Below are positions 35,501-47,553 of a stretch of DNA of 64,000 nucleotides, piece after piece; the stretch's first letter is position 1; each line of letters starts with the position of its first letter. This DNA comes from Rhynochetos jubatus (taxonomy: Eukaryota; Chordata; Aves; Eurypygiformes; Rhynochetidae). The stretch lies in contig CM050657.1 of NCBI GenBank assembly GCA_027574665.1, positions 13,652,404 through 13,716,403 of the forward strand, read 5' to 3'. The notes under the pieces were generated by a model, which did not search any database, was not told where the DNA came from, and worked only from the letters and a program-made list of their open reading frames with translations. The translations under genes and the position numbers were made by a program.

Positions 35501-36114
35501 AATGTGGGTGCAGTGTTTTGCTGCTCTTGGCAGGCCTTTGCAATGCCAGCTAGCCCTGGAGCTGTGGGCTTTCTGGTTCTCCGGACGCTAACCCTAGGCG
35601 TAACCCTAATATTTGACGTGCGCGGTTTCCGGCCCCAGCCCCCCTGGGTTCTGGCTAATAAAGGTGGGGAGGGAGCAATGTGGGTGCAGTGTTTTGCTCC
35701 TCTTGGCAGGCCTTTGCAATGCCAGCTAGCCCTGGAGCTGTGGGCTTTCTGGTTCTCCAGACGCTAACCCTAAGCGTAACCCTAATTGTTAGGGTGCGCG
35801 GTTTCCGTCCCCGGCCCCTGTGGGTTCTGGCTAGGGAAGGTGGGGAGGCAGCAATGTGGGTGCAGTGTTTTGCTCCTCTTGGCAGGCCTTTGCAATGCCA
35901 GCTAGCCCTGGAGCTGTGGGCTTTCTGGTTCTCCGGACGCTAACCCTAGGCGTAACCCTAATATTTGACGTGCGCGGTTTCCGTCCCCGGCCCCTCTGGG
36001 TTCTGGCTAATAAAGGTGGGGAGGCAGCAATGTGGGTGCAGTGTTTTGCTGCTCTTGGCAGGCCTTTGCAATGCCAGCTAGCCCTGGAGCTGTGGGCTTT
36101 CTGGTTCTCCGGAC
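32595..36114 (+). repeat. HOR-B copy 1 (20-mer, 3,520 bp)
   Basis: Twenty monomers run before the same series restarts at 36115. Markers in order are GTGCGCCGTTTCC (about 32627), GGCCTCAGCCCCCC, CTAGGCCTAACC, AATAAAGTTGGGG with GCAGCGTTTTG (about 33399), CCAGACCCAGCCC (about 34046), CCTGACGC (about 34173), ATATTTAACG (about 34376), GGATAATAAAGG (about 34597) and GCTCCTTTTGGC (about 34640). It also contains a tandem 3-monomer duplication, listed separately. Confidence 0.92.
34883..35938 (+). repeat. 528-bp (3-monomer) tandem duplication inside HOR-B copy 1
   Basis: Monomers 34883, 35059 and 35235 are repeated as 35411, 35587 and 35763. The three types are CCCTAACTGTTAGGG with CTAAGAAAGG; type C with GGAGGGAGCAATG and a CCAGACGC end; and CCGTCCCCGG with AGGGAAGG. 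HOR-B copy 2 holds only one instance (38403-38930). The duplication therefore arose in copy 1 after the two diverged, or was lost from copy 2. Confidence 0.9.
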
Positions 36115-39106
36115 GCTAACCCTAAGCGTAACCCTAATTGTTAGGGTGCGCCGTTTCCGGCCCCGGCCCCCCTGGGTTCTGGCTAGGGCAGGTGGGGAGG
36201 CAGCAATGTGGGTGCAGTGTTTTGCTCCTCTTGGCAGGCCTTTGCAATGCCAGCTAGCCCTGGAGCTGTGGGCTTTGTGGTTCTCCGGACGCTAACCCTA
36301 AGCGTAACCCTAATATTTGACGTGCGCGGTTTCCGGCCTCAGCCCCCCTGGGTTCTGGCTAGGGAAGGTGGGGAGGCAGCAATGTGGGTGCAGTGTTTTG
36401 CTGCTCTTGGCAGGCCTTTGCAATGCCAGCTAGCCCTGGAGCTGTGGGCTTTCTGGTTCTCCGGACGCTAACCCTAGGCCTAACCCTAATATTTGACGTG
36501 CGCGGTTTCCGGCCCCGGCCCCTGTGGGTTCTGGCTAGGGCAGGTGGGGAGGCAGCAATGTGGGTGCAGTGTTTTGCTCCTCTTGGCAGGCCTTTGCAAT
36601 GCCAGCTAGCCCTGGAGCTGTGGGCTTTCTGGTTCTCCGGACGCTAACCCTAGGCGTAACCCTAATATTTGACGTGCGCGGTTTCCGGCCCCGGCCCCCC
36701 TGGGTTCTGGCTAATAAAGGTGGGGAGGCAGCAATGTGGGTGCAGTGTTTTGCTCCTCTTGGCAGGCCTTTGCAATGCCAGCTAGCCCTGGAGCTGTGGG
36801 CTTTCTGGTTCTCCGGACGCTAACCCTAAGCGTAACCCTAATTGTTAGGGTGCGCGGTTTCCGGCCCCGGCCCCTGTGGGTTCTGGCTAATAAAGTTGGG
36901 GAGGCAGCAATGTGGGTGCAGCGTTTTGCTGCTCTTGGCAGGCCTTTGCAATGCCAGCTAGCCCTGGAGCTGTGGGCTTTCTGGTTCTCCGGACGCTAAC
37001 CCTAAGCGTAACCCTAATATTTGACGTGCGCGGTTTCCGGCCCCGGCCCCTGTGGGTTCTGGCTAATAAAGGTGGGGAGGCAGCAATGTGGGTGCAGTGT
37101 TTTGCTCCTCTTGGCAGGCCTTTGCAATGCCAGCTAGCCCTGGAGCTGTGGGCTTTCTGGTTCTCCGGACGCTAACCCTAAGCGTAACCCTAATTGTTAG
37201 GGTGCGCGGTTTCCAGCCCCAGCCCCCCTGGGTTCTGGCTAGGAAAGGTGGGGAGGCAGCAATGTGGGTGCAGTGTTTTGCTGCTCTTGGCAGGCCTTTG
37301 CAATGCCAGCTAGCCCTGGAGCTGTGGGCTTTCTGGTTCTCCGGACGCTAACCCTAAGCGTAACCCTAATATTTGACGTGCGCGGTTTCCGGCCCCGGCC
37401 CCCCTGGGTTCTGGCTAGGGCAGGTGGGGAGGCAGCAATGTGGGTGCAGTGTTTTGCTCCTCTTGGCAGGCCTTTGCAATGCCAGCTAGCCCTGGAGCTG
37501 TGGGCTTTCTGGTTCTCCGGACGCTAACCCTAAGCGTAACCCTAATTGTTAGGGTGCGCGGTTTCCAGACCCAGCCCCCCTGGGTTCTGGCTAGGAAAGG
37601 TGGGGAGGCAGCAATGTGGGTGCAGTGTTTTGCTCCTCTTGGCAGGCCTTTGCAATGCCAGCTAGCCCTGGAGCTGTGGGCTTTCTGGTTCTCCTGACGC
37701 TAACCCTAAGCGTAACCCTAATATTTGACGTGCGCGGTTTCCGGCCCCGGCCCCCCTGGGTTCTGGCTAATAAAGGTGGGGAGGCAGCAATGTGGGTGCA
37801 GTGTTTTGCTGCTCTTGGCAGGCCTTTGCAATGCCAGCTAGCCCTGGAGCTGTGGGCTTTCTGGTTCTCCGGACGCTAACCCTAAGCGTAACCCTAATAT
37901 TTAACGTGCGCGGTTTCCGGCCCCGGCCCCTCTGGGTTCTGGCTAGGAAAGGTGGGGAGGCAGCAATGTGGGTGCAGTGTTTTGCTCCTCTTGGCAGGCC
38001 TTTGCAATGCCAGCTAGCCCTGGAGCTGTGGGCTTTCTGGTTCTCCGGACGCTAACCCTAGGCGTAACCCTAATTGTTAGGGTGCGCGGTTTCCGGCCCC
38101 GGCCCCCCTGGGTTCTGGATAATAAAGGTGGGGAGGCAGCAATGTGGGTGCAGTGTTTTGCTCCTTTTGGCAGGCCTTTGCAATGCCAGCTAGCCCTGGA
38201 GCTGTGGGCTTTCTGGTTCTCCGGACGCTAACCCTAAGCGTAACCCTAATTGTTAGGGTGCGTGGTTTCCGGCCCCGGCCCCTGTGGGTTCTGGCTAGGG
38301 AAGGTGGGGAGGCAGCAATGTGGGTGCAGTGTTTTGCTGCTCTTGGCAGGCCTTTGCAATGCCAGCTAGCCCTGGAGCTGTGGGCTTTCTGGTTCTCCGG
38401 ACGCTAACCCTAAGCGTAACCCTAACTGTTAGGGTGCGCGGTTTCCGGCCCAGGCCCCTCTGGGTTCTGGCTAAGAAAGGTGGGGAGGCAGCAATGTGGG
38501 TGCAGTGTTTTGCTGCTCTTGGCAGGCCTTTGCAATGCCAGCTAGCCCTGGAGCTGTGGGCTTTCTGGTTCTCCGGACGCTAACCCTAGGCGTAACCCTA
38601 ATATTTGACGTGCGCGGTTTCCGGCCCCAGCCCCCCTGGGTTCTGGCTAATAAAGGTGGGGAGGGAGCAATGTGGGTGCAGTGTTTTGCTCCTCTTGGCA
38701 GGCCTTTGCAATGCCAGCTAGCCCTGGAGCTGTGGGCTTTCTGGTTCTCCAGACGCTAACCCTAAGCGTAACCCTAATTGTTAGGGTGCGCGGTTTCCGT
38801 CCCCGGCCCCTGTGGGTTCTGGCTAGGGAAGGTGGGGAGGCAGCAATGTGGGTGCAGTGTTTTGCTCCTCTTGGCAGGCCTTTGCAATGCCAGCTAGCCC
38901 TGGAGCTGTGGGCTTTCTGGTTCTCCGGACGCTAACCCTAGGCGTAACCCTAATATTTGACGTGCGCGGTTTCCGTCCCCGGCCCCTCTGGGTTCTGGCT
39001 AATAAAGGTGGGGAGGCAGCAATGTGGGTGCAGTGTTTTGCTGCTCTTGGCAGGCCTTTGCAATGCCAGCTAGCCCTGGAGCTGTGGGCTTTCTGGTTCT
39101 CCGGAC
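36115..39106 (+). repeat. HOR-B copy 2 (17 monomers, 2,992 bp)
   Basis: All copy 1 markers recur at +3,520 up to 38930, after which one further monomer matches copy 1 at +2,992. By eye the two copies are almost identical. A visible difference is CTTTGTGG at about 36275 against CTTTCTGG. The first monomer is a hybrid: it has ATTGTTAGGG where copy 1 has ATATTTGACG, but from GCGCCGTTTCC onward it matches copy 1. The junction is therefore placed within a few bases of 36138-36145. Confidence 0.92.
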
Positions 39107-39282
39107 GCTAACCCTAAGCGTAACCCTAATTGTTAGGGTGCGCGGTTTCCGCCCCCGGCCCCTCTGGGTTCTGGCTAGGGAAGGTGGGGAGGCAGCAATG
39201 TGGGTGCAGTGTTTTGCTCCTCTTGGCAGGCCTTTGCAATGCCAGCTAGCCCTGGAGCTGTGGGCTTTCTGGTTCTCCGGAC

Positions 39283-39810
39283 GCTAACCCTAAGCGTAAC
39301 CCTAATTGTTAGGGTGCGCGGTTTCCAGCCCCAGCCCCTCTGGGTTCTCGCTAATAAAGCTGGGGAGGCAGCAATGTGGGTGCAGTGTTTTGCTGCTCTT
39401 GGCAGGCCTTTGCAATGCCAGCTAGCCCTGGAGCTGTGGGCTTTCTGGTTCTCCGGACGCTAACCCTACCCCTAACCCTAATATTTGACGTGCGCGGTTT
39501 CCGGCCCCGGCCCCCCTGGGTTCTGGCTAATAAAGGTGGGGAGGCAGCAATGTGGGTGCAGTGTTTTGCTCCTCTTGGCAGGCCTTTGCAATGCCAGCTA
39601 GCCCTGGAGCTGTGGGCTTTCTGGTTCTCCGGACGCTAACCCTAAGCGTAACCCTAATTGTTAGGGTGCGCGGTTTCCAGCCCCAGCCCCTCTGGGTTCT
39701 CGCTAATAAAGCTGGGGAGGCAGCAATGTGGGTGCAGTGTTTTGCTGCTCTTGGCAGGCCTTTGCAATGCCAGCTAGCCCTGGAGCTGTGGGCTTTCTGG
39801 TTCTCCGGAC
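39283..39810 (+). repeat. 352-bp local duplication
   Basis: Monomers 39283 and 39635 share the rare GGGTTCTCGCTAATAAAGC and the CCAGCCCCAGCCCC stretch. Between them lies a monomer with CCCTACCCCTAACCCTAA in place of the perfect hexamers. That altered tract also occurs at 16755 and 42627, each time next to the same CCAGCCCC / AATAAAGCTGGGG type, so the pair travels as a module. Confidence 0.8.
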
Positions 39811-40162
39811 GCTAACCCTAAGCGTAACCCTAATTGTTAGGGTGCGCGGTTTCCGGCCCCGGCCCCTCTGGGTTCTGGCTAGGGAAGGTGGGGAGGCAGC
39901 AATGTGGGTGCAGTGTTTTGCTGCTCTTGGCAGGCCTTTGCAATGCCAGCTAGCCCTGGAGCTGTGGGCTTTCTGGTTCTCCGGACGCTAACCCTAAGCG
40001 TAACCCTAATTGTTAGGGTGCGCGGTTTCCGGCCCGGGCCCCTCTGGGTTCTGGCTAGGAAAGGTGGGGAGGCAGCAATGTGGGTGCAGTGTTTTGCTCC
40101 TCTTGGCAGGCCTTTGCAATGCCAGCTAGCCCTGGAGCTGTGGGCTTTCTGGTTCTCCGGAC

Positions 40163-41394
40163 GCTAACCCTAAGCGTAACCCTAATTGTTAGGGTGCGCG
40201 GTTTCCGTCCCCGGCCCCTGTGGGTTCTGGCTAGAGAAGGTGGGGAGGCAGCAATGTGGGTGCAGTGTTTTGCTCCTCTTGGCAGGCCTTTGCAATGCCA
40301 GCTAGCCCTGGAGCTGTGGGCTTTCTGGTTCTCCGGACGCTAACCCTAACCCTAACCCTAATATTTGACGTGCGCGGTTTCCGGCCCCGGCCCCCCTGGG
40401 TTCTGGCTAATAAAGGTGGGGAGGCAGCAATGTGGGTGCAGTGTTTTGCTCCTCTTGGCAGGCCTTTGCAATGCCAGCTAGCCCTGGAGCTGTGGGCTTT
40501 CTGGTTCTCCGGACGCTAACCCTAGGCGTAACCCTAATATTTGACGTGCGCGGTTTCCGGCCCCGGCCCCCCTGGGTTCTGGCTAATAAAGGTGGGGAGG
40601 CAGCAATGTGGGTGCAGTGTTTTGCTCCTCTTGGCAGGCCTTTGCAATGCCAGCTAGCCCTGGAGCTGTGGGCTTTCTGGTTCTCCGGACGCTAACCCTA
40701 AGCGTAACCCTAATATTTGACGTGCGCGGTTTCCGGCCCCGGCCCCTGTGGGTTCTGGCTAATAAAGGTGGGGAGGCAGCAATGTGGGTGCAGTGTTTTG
40801 CTGCTCTTGGCAGGCCTTTGCAATGCCAGCTAGCCCTGGAGCTGTGGGCTTTCTGGTTCTCCGGACGCTAACCCTAAGCGTAACCCTAATTGTTAGGGTG
40901 CGCGGTTTCCGGCCCGGGCCCCTCTGGGTTCTGGCTAATATAGGTGGGGAGGCAGCAATGTGGGTGCAGTGTTTTGCTCCTCTTGGCAGGCCTTTGCAAT
41001 GCCAGCTAGCCCTGGAGCTGTGGGCTTTCTGGTTCTCCGGACGCTAACCCTAAGCGTAACCCTAATATTTAACGTGCGCGGTTTGCGTCCCTGGCCCCTG
41101 TGGGTTCTGGCTAATAAAGGTGGGGAGGGAGCAATGTGGGTGCAGTGTTTTGCTCCTCTTGGCAGGCCTTTGCAATGCCAGCTAGCCCTGGAGCTGTGGG
41201 CTTTCTGGTTCTCCGGACGCTAACCCTAAGCGTAACCCTAATTGTTAGGGTGCGCGGTTTCCAGCCCCAGCCCCCCTGGGTTCTGGCTAGGAAAGGTGGG
41301 GAGGCAGCAATGTGGGTGCAGTGTTTTGCTCCTCTTGGCAGGCCTTTGCAATGCCAGCTAGCCCTGGAGCTGTGGGCTTTCTGGTTCTCCGGAC
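40163..41394 (+). repeat. HOR-D copy 1 (7-mer, 1,232 bp)
   Basis: This seven-monomer unit is marked by CTAGAGAAGG (about 40231), TTAACGTGCGCGGTTTGCG (about 41069) and GGAGGGAGCAATG (about 41125), and is repeated directly at 41395. Its fifth monomer carries AATATAGG (about 40937), a private allele. Confidence 0.9.
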
Positions 41395-42626
41395 GCTAAC
41401 CCTAAGCGTAACCCTAATTGTTAGGGTGCGCGGTTTCCGTCCCCGGCCCCTGTGGGTTCTGGCTAGAGAAGGTGGGGAGGCAGCAATGTGGGTGCAGTGT
41501 TTTGCTCCTCTTGGCAGGCCTTTGCAATGCCAGCTAGCCCTGGAGCTGTGGGCTTTCTGGTTCTCCGGACGCTAACCCTAACCCTAACCCTAATATTTGA
41601 CGTGCGCGGTTTCCGGCCCCGGCCCCCCTGGGTTCTGGCTAATAAAGGTGGGGAGGCAGCAATGTGGGTGCAGTGTTTTGCTCCTCTTGGCAGGCCTTTG
41701 CAATGCCAGCTAGCCCTGGAGCTGTGGGCTTTCTGGTTCTCCGGACGCTAACCCTAGGCGTAACCCTAATATTTGACGTGCGCGGTTTCCGGCCCCGGCC
41801 CCCCTGGGTTCTGGCTAATAAAGGTGGGGAGGCAGCAATGTGGGTGCAGTGTTTTGCTCCTCTTGGCAGGCCTTTGCAATGCCAGCTAGCCCTGGAGCTG
41901 TGGGCTTTCTGGTTCTCCGGACGCTAACCCTAAGCGTAACCCTAATATTTGACGTGCGCGGTTTCCGGCCCCGGCCCCTGTGGGTTCTGGCTAGGGAAGG
42001 TGGGGAGGCAGCAATGTGGGTGCAGTGTTTTGCTGCTCTTGGCAGGCCTTTGCAATGCCAGCTAGCCCTGGAGCTGTGGGCTTTCTGGTTCTCCAGACGC
42101 TAACCCTAAGCGTAACCCTAATTGTTAGGGTGCGCGGTTTCCGGCCCGGGCCCCCCTGGGTTCTGGCTACTAAAGGTGGGGAGGCAGCAATGTGGGTGCA
42201 GTGTTTTTCTGCTCTTGGCAGGCCTTTGCAATGCCAGCTAGCCCTGGAGCTGTGGGCTTTCTGGTTCTCCGGACGCTAACCCTAAGCGTAACCCTAATAT
42301 TTAACGTGCGCGGTTTGCGTCCCTGGCCCCTGTGGGTTCTGGCTAATAAAGGTGGGGAGGGAGCAATGTGGGTGCAGTGTTTTGCTCCTCTTGGCAGGCC
42401 TTTGCAATGCCAGCTAGCCCTGGAGCTGTGGGCTTTCTGGTTCTCCGGACGCTAACCCTAAGCGTAACCCTAATTGTTAGGGTGCGCGGTTTCCAGCCCC
42501 AGCCCCCCTGGGTTCTGGCTAGGAAAGGTGGGGAGGCAGCAATGTGGGTGCAGTGTTTTGCTCCTCTTGGCAGGCCTTTGCAATGCCAGCTAGCCCTGGA
42601 GCTGTGGGCTTTCTGGTTCTCCGGAC
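41395..42626 (+). repeat. HOR-D copy 2 (7-mer, 1,232 bp)
   Basis: The same seven types recur at +1,232, with CTAGAGAAGG at about 41463 and TTAACGTGCGCGGTTTGCG at about 42301. The fourth and fifth monomers differ from copy 1: AGGGAAGG with a CCAGACGC end, then CCCGGGCCCCCC with CTACTAAAGG and GTTTTTCTGCTC. The unit is therefore partly replaced by other monomers. Confidence 0.88.
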
Positions 42627-44034
42627 GCTAACCCTACCCCTAACCCTAATATTTGACGTGCGCGGTTTCCGGCCCCGGCCCCTGTGGGTTCTGGCTAATA
42701 AAGGTGGGGAGGCAGCAATGTGGGTGCAGTGTTTTGCTCCTCTTGGCAGGCCTTTGCAATGCCAGCTAGCCCTGGAGCTGTGGGCTTTCTGGTTCTCCGG
42801 ACGCTAACCCTAAGCGTAACCCTAATTGTTAGGGTGCGCGGTTTCCAGCCCCAGCCCCTCTGGGTTCTGGCTAATAAAGCTGGGGAGGCAGCAATGTGGG
42901 TGCAGTGTTTTGCTGCTCTTGGCAGGCCTTTGCAATGCCAGCTAGCCCTGGAGCTGTGGGCTTTCTGGTTCTCCGGACGCTAACCCTAAGCGTAACCCTA
43001 ATTGTTAGGGTGCGCGGTTTCCGGCCCCGGCCCCTCTGGGTTCTGGCTAGGGAAGGTGGGGAGGCAGCAATGTGGGTGCAGTGTTTTGCTCCTCTTGGCA
43101 GGCCTTTGCAATGCCAGCTAGCCCTGGAGCTGTGGGCTTTCTGGTTCTCCGGACGCTAACCCTAAGCGTAACCCTAATATTTGACGTGCGCGGTTTCCGG
43201 CCCCGGCCCCTGTGGGTTCTGGCTAATAAAGGTGGGGAGGCAGCAATGTGGGTGCAGTGTTTTGCTCCTCTTGGCAGGCCTTTGCAATGCCAGCTAGCCC
43301 TGGAGCTGTGGGCTTTCTGGTTCTCCGGACGCTAACCCTAAGCGTAACCCTAATTGTTAGGGTGCGCGGTTTCCGGCCCAGGCCCCTCTGGGTTCTGGCT
43401 AGGAAAGGTGGGGAGGCAGCAATGTGGGTGCAGTGTTTTGCTCCTCTTGGCAGGCCTTTGCAATGCCAGCTAGCCCTGGAGCTGTGGGCTTTCTGGTTCT
43501 CCAGACGCTAACCCTAAGCGTAACCCTAATTGTTAGGGTGCGCGGTTTCCGGCCCCGGCCCCTGTGGGTTCTGGCTAGGGAAGGTGGGGAGGCAGCAATG
43601 TGGGTGCAGTGTTTTGCTCCTCTTGGCAGGCCTTTGCAATGCCAGCTAGCCCTGGAGCTGTGGGCTTTCTGGTTCTCCGGACGCTAACCCTAACCCTAAC
43701 CCTAATATTTGACGTGCGCGGTTTCCGGCCCCGGCCCCTGTGGGTTCTGGCTAGGGAAGGTGGGGAGGCAGCAATGTGGGTGCAGTGTTTTGCTCCTCTT
43801 GGCAGGCCTTTGCAATGCCAGCTAGCCCTGGAGCTGTGGGCTTTCTGGTTCTCCGGACGCTAACCCTAAGCGTAACCCTAATTGTTAGGGTGCGCGGTTT
43901 CCGGCCCTGGCCCCTCTGGGTTCTGGCTAATAAAGGTGGGGAGGCAGCAATGTGGGTGCAGTGTTTTGCTCCTCTTGGCAGGCCTTTGCAATGCCAGCTA
44001 GCCCTGGAGCTGTGGGCTTTCTGGTTCTCCGGAC
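42627..44034 (+). repeat. Eight monomers between HOR-D and HOR-C
   Basis: The first three monomers (42627-43154) match 39459-39986 at 18-monomer spacing: the CCCTACCCCTAA tract, then CCAGCCCC with AATAAAGCTGGGG, then AGGGAAGG. The rest are common types, including a CCAGACGC end at about 43502. No HOR structure is contained here. Confidence 0.7.
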
Positions 44035-47000
44035 GCTAACCCTAAGCGTAACCCTAATTGTTAGGGTGCGCGGTTTCCAGCCCCAGCCCCCCTGGGTTCT
44101 GGCTAGGAAAGGTGGGGAGGCAGCAATGTGGGTGCAGTGTTTTGCTCCTCTTGGCAGGCCTTTGCAATGCCAGCTAGCCCTGGAGCTGTGGGCTTTCTGG
44201 TTCTCCGGACGCTAACCCTAAGCGTAACCCTAATTGTTAGGGTGCGCGGTTTCCAGCCCCAGCCCCCCTGGGTTCTGGCTAATAAAGGTGGGGAGGCAGC
44301 AATGTGGGTGCAGTGTTTTGCTGCTCTTGGCAGGCCTTTGCAATGCCAGCTAGCCCTGGAGCTGTGGGCTTTCTGGTTCTCCGGACGCTAACCCTAAGCG
44401 TAACCCTAATTGTTAGGGTGCGCGGTTTCCGGCCCCGGCCCCTCTGGGTTCTGGCTAGGGAAGGTGGGGAGGCAGCAATGTGGGTGCAGTGTTTTGCTCC
44501 TCTTGGCAGGCCTTTGCAATGCCAGCTAGCCCTGGAGCTGTGGGCTTTCTGGTTCTCCGGACGCTAACCCTAGGCGTAACCCTAATATTTGACGTGCGCG
44601 GTTTCCGGCCCTGGCCCCTCTGGGTTCTGGCTAATAAAGGTGGGGAGGCAGCAATGTGGGTGCAGTGTTTTGCTCCTCTTGGCAGGCCTTTGCAATGCCA
44701 GCTAGCCCTGGAGCTGTGGGCTTTCTGGTTCTCCGGACGCTAACCCTAAGCGTAACCCTAATTGTTAGGGTGCGCGGTTTCCATCCCCGGACCCTGTGGG
44801 TTCTGGCTAGGGAAGGTGGGGAGGCAGCAATGTGGGTGCAGTGTTTTGCTCCTCTTGGCAGGCCTTTGCAATGCCAGCTAGCCCTGGAGCTGTGGGCTTT
44901 CTGGTTCTCCGGACGCTAACCCTAACCCTAACCCTAATATTTGACGTGCGCGGTTTCCGGCCCCGGCCCCTGTGGGTTCTGGCTAGGAAAGGTGGGGAGG
45001 CAGCAATGTGGGTGCAGTGTTTTGCTCCTCTTGGCAGGCCTTTGCAATGCCAGCTAGCCCTGGAGCTGTGGGCTTTCTGGTTCTCCGGACGCTAACCCTA
45101 AGCGTAACCCTAATTGTTAGGGTGCGCGGTTTCCAGCCCCAGCCCCTCTGGGTTCTGGCTAATAAAGGTGGGGAGGCAGCAATGTGGGTGCAGTGTTTTG
45201 CTGCTCTTGGCAGGCCTTTGCAATGCCAGCTAGCCCTGGAGCTGTGGGCTTTCTGGTTCTCCGGACGCTAACCCTAAGCGTAACCCTAATTGTTAGGGTG
45301 CGCGGTTTCCGGCCCAGGCCCCTCTGGGTTCTGGCTAGGGAAGGTGGGGAGGCAGCAATGTGGGTGCAGTGTTTTGCTCCTCTTGGCAGGCCTTTGCAAT
45401 GCCAGCTAGCCCTGGAGCTGTGGGCTTTCTGGTTCTCCGGACGCTAACCCTAAGCGTAACCCTAATTGTTAGGGTGCGCGGTTTCCAGCCCCAGCCCCTC
45501 TGGATTCTGGCTAATAAAGGTGGGGAGGCAGCAATGTGGGTGCAGTGTTTTGCTGCTCTTGGCAGGCCTTTGCAATGCCAGCTAGCCCTGGAGCTGTGGG
45601 CTTTCTGGTTCTCCGGACGCTAACCCTAAGCGTAACCCTAATTGTTAGGGTGCGCGGTTTCCGTCCCCGGCCCCTGTGGGTTCTGGCTAGGGAAGGTGGG
45701 GAGGCAGCAATGTGGGTGCAGTGTTTTGCTGCTCTTGGCAGGCCTTTGCAATGCCAGCTAGCCCTGGAGCTGTGGGCTTTCTGGTTCTCCGGACGCTAAC
45801 CCTAAGCGTAACCCTAATTGTTAGGGTGCGCGGTTTCCGGCCCTGGCCCCTCTGGGTTCTGGCTAATAAAGGTGGGGAGGCAGCAATGTGGGTGCAGTGT
45901 TTTGCTCCTCTTGGCAGGCCTTTGCAATGCCAGCTAGCCCTGGAGCTGTGGGCTTTCTGGTTCTCCGGACGCTAACCCTAAGCGTAACCCTAATTGTTAG
46001 GGTGCGCGGTTTCCATCCCCGGACCCTGTGGGTTCTGGCTAGGGAAGGTGGGGAGGCAGCAATGTGGGTGCAGTGTTTTGCTCCTCTTGGCAGGCCTTTG
46101 CAATGCCAGCTAGCCCTGGAGCTGTGGGCTTTCTGGTTCTCCGGACGCTAACCCTAACCCTAACCCTAATATTTGACGTGCGCGGTTTCCGGCCCCGGCC
46201 CCTGTGGGTTCTGGCTAGGAAAGGTGGGGAGGCAGCAATGTGGGTGCAGTGTTTTGCTCCTCTTGGCAGGCCTTTGCAATGCCAGCTAGCCCTAGAGCTG
46301 TGGGCTTTCTGGTTCTCCGGACGCTAACCCTAAGCGTAACCCTAATTGTTAGGGTGCGCGGTTTCCAGCCCCAGCCCCTCTGGGTTCTGGCTAATAAAGG
46401 TGGGGAGGCAGCAATGTGGGTGCAGTGTTTTGCTGCTCTTGGCAGGCCTTTGCAATGCCAGCTAGCCCTGGAGCTGTGGGCTTTCTGGTTCTCCGGACGC
46501 TAACCCTAAGCGTAACCCTAATATTTGACGTGCGCGGTTTCCGGCCCTGGCCCCTCTGGGTTCTGGCTAATAAAGGTGGGGAGGCAGCAATGTGGGTGCA
46601 GTGTTTTGCTCCTCTTGGCAGGCCTTTGCAATGCCAGCTAGCCCTGGAGCTGTGGGCTTTCTGGTTCTCCGGACGCTAACCCTAAGCGTAACCCTAATTG
46701 TTAGGGTGCGCGGTTTCCAGCCCCAGCCCCTCTGGATTCTGGCTAATAAAGGTGGGGAGGCAGCAATGTGGGTGCAGTGTTTTGCTGCTCTTGGCAGGCC
46801 TTTGCAATGCCAGCTAGCCCTGGAGCTGTGGGCTTTCTGGTTCTCCGGACGCTAACCCTAAGCGTAACCCTAATTGTTAGGGTGCGCGGTTTCTGTCCCC
46901 GGCCCCTGTGGGTTCTGGCTAGGGAAGGTGGGGAGGCAGCAATGTGGGTGCAGTGTTTTGCTGCTCTTGGCAGGCCTTTGCAATGCCAGCTAGCCCTGGA

Positions 47001-47378
47001 GCTGTGGGCTTTCTGGTTCTCCGGACGCTAACCCTAAGCGTAACCCTAATTGTTAGGGTGCGCGGTTTCCGGCCCGGGCCCCTCTGGGTTCTGGCTAGGG
47101 AAGGTGGGGAGGCAGCAATGTGGGTGCAGTGTTTTGCTCCTCTTGGCAGGCCTTTGCAATGCCAGCTAGCCCTGGAGCTGTGGGCTTTCTGGTTCTCCGG
47201 ACGCTAACCCTAAGCATAACCCTAATTGTTAGGGTGCGCGGTTTCCGGCCCCGGCCCCTGTGGGTTCTGGCTAGGGAAGGTGGGGAGGCAGCAATGTGGG
47301 TGCAGTGTTTTGCTCCTCTTGGCAGGCCTTTGCAATGCCAGCTAGCCCTGGAGCTGTGGGCTTTCTGGTTCTCCGGAC
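44035..47378 (+). repeat. HOR-C copy 1 (19 monomers, 3,344 bp)
   Basis: Markers in order are CCATCCCCGGACCCTG (about 44781 and 46013), CTCTGGATTCTGG (about 45498 and 46731), GCCCTAGAGC (about 46290), TTTCTGTCCCC (about 46891), CCCGGGCCCC and AAGCATAACC (47214 onward). Compared with copy 2 it lacks a GGGTAATAAAGG monomer plus its neighbour, and lacks an inner two-monomer duplicate. The 3-monomer start block at 44035 is matched at 47379. Confidence 0.88.
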
Positions 47379-47553
47379 GCTAACCCTAAGCGTAACCCTA
47401 ATTGTTAGGGTCGCGGTTTCCAGCCCCAGCCCCCCTGGGTTCTGGCTAGGAAAGGTGGGGAGGCAGCAATGTGGGTGCAGTGTTTTGCTCCTCTTGGCAG
47501 GCCTTTGCAATGCCAGCTAGCCCTGGAGCTGTGGGCTTTCTGGTTCTCCGGAC
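47379..47553 (+). repeat. 175-bp monomer, the only length variant in the window
   Basis: One base is missing near 47411: the usual AGGGTGCGCGG reads AGGGTCGCGG. All 362 other complete monomers are 176 bp. The corresponding monomer of the previous HOR-C copy (44035) is intact, so the loss followed the duplication, or is an assembly error. It shifts the phase of every monomer to its right by one base. Confidence 0.93.

Noticed and set aside
47271-47510. Minus-strand open frames at 47271-47510, 57126-57326 and 58006-58206
   Set aside because: They arise where a 1-base deletion (47411) or an AGCCATG variant (57322, 58202) happens to open or start a frame in the satellite. They are unrelated to coding and are not seen elsewhere.
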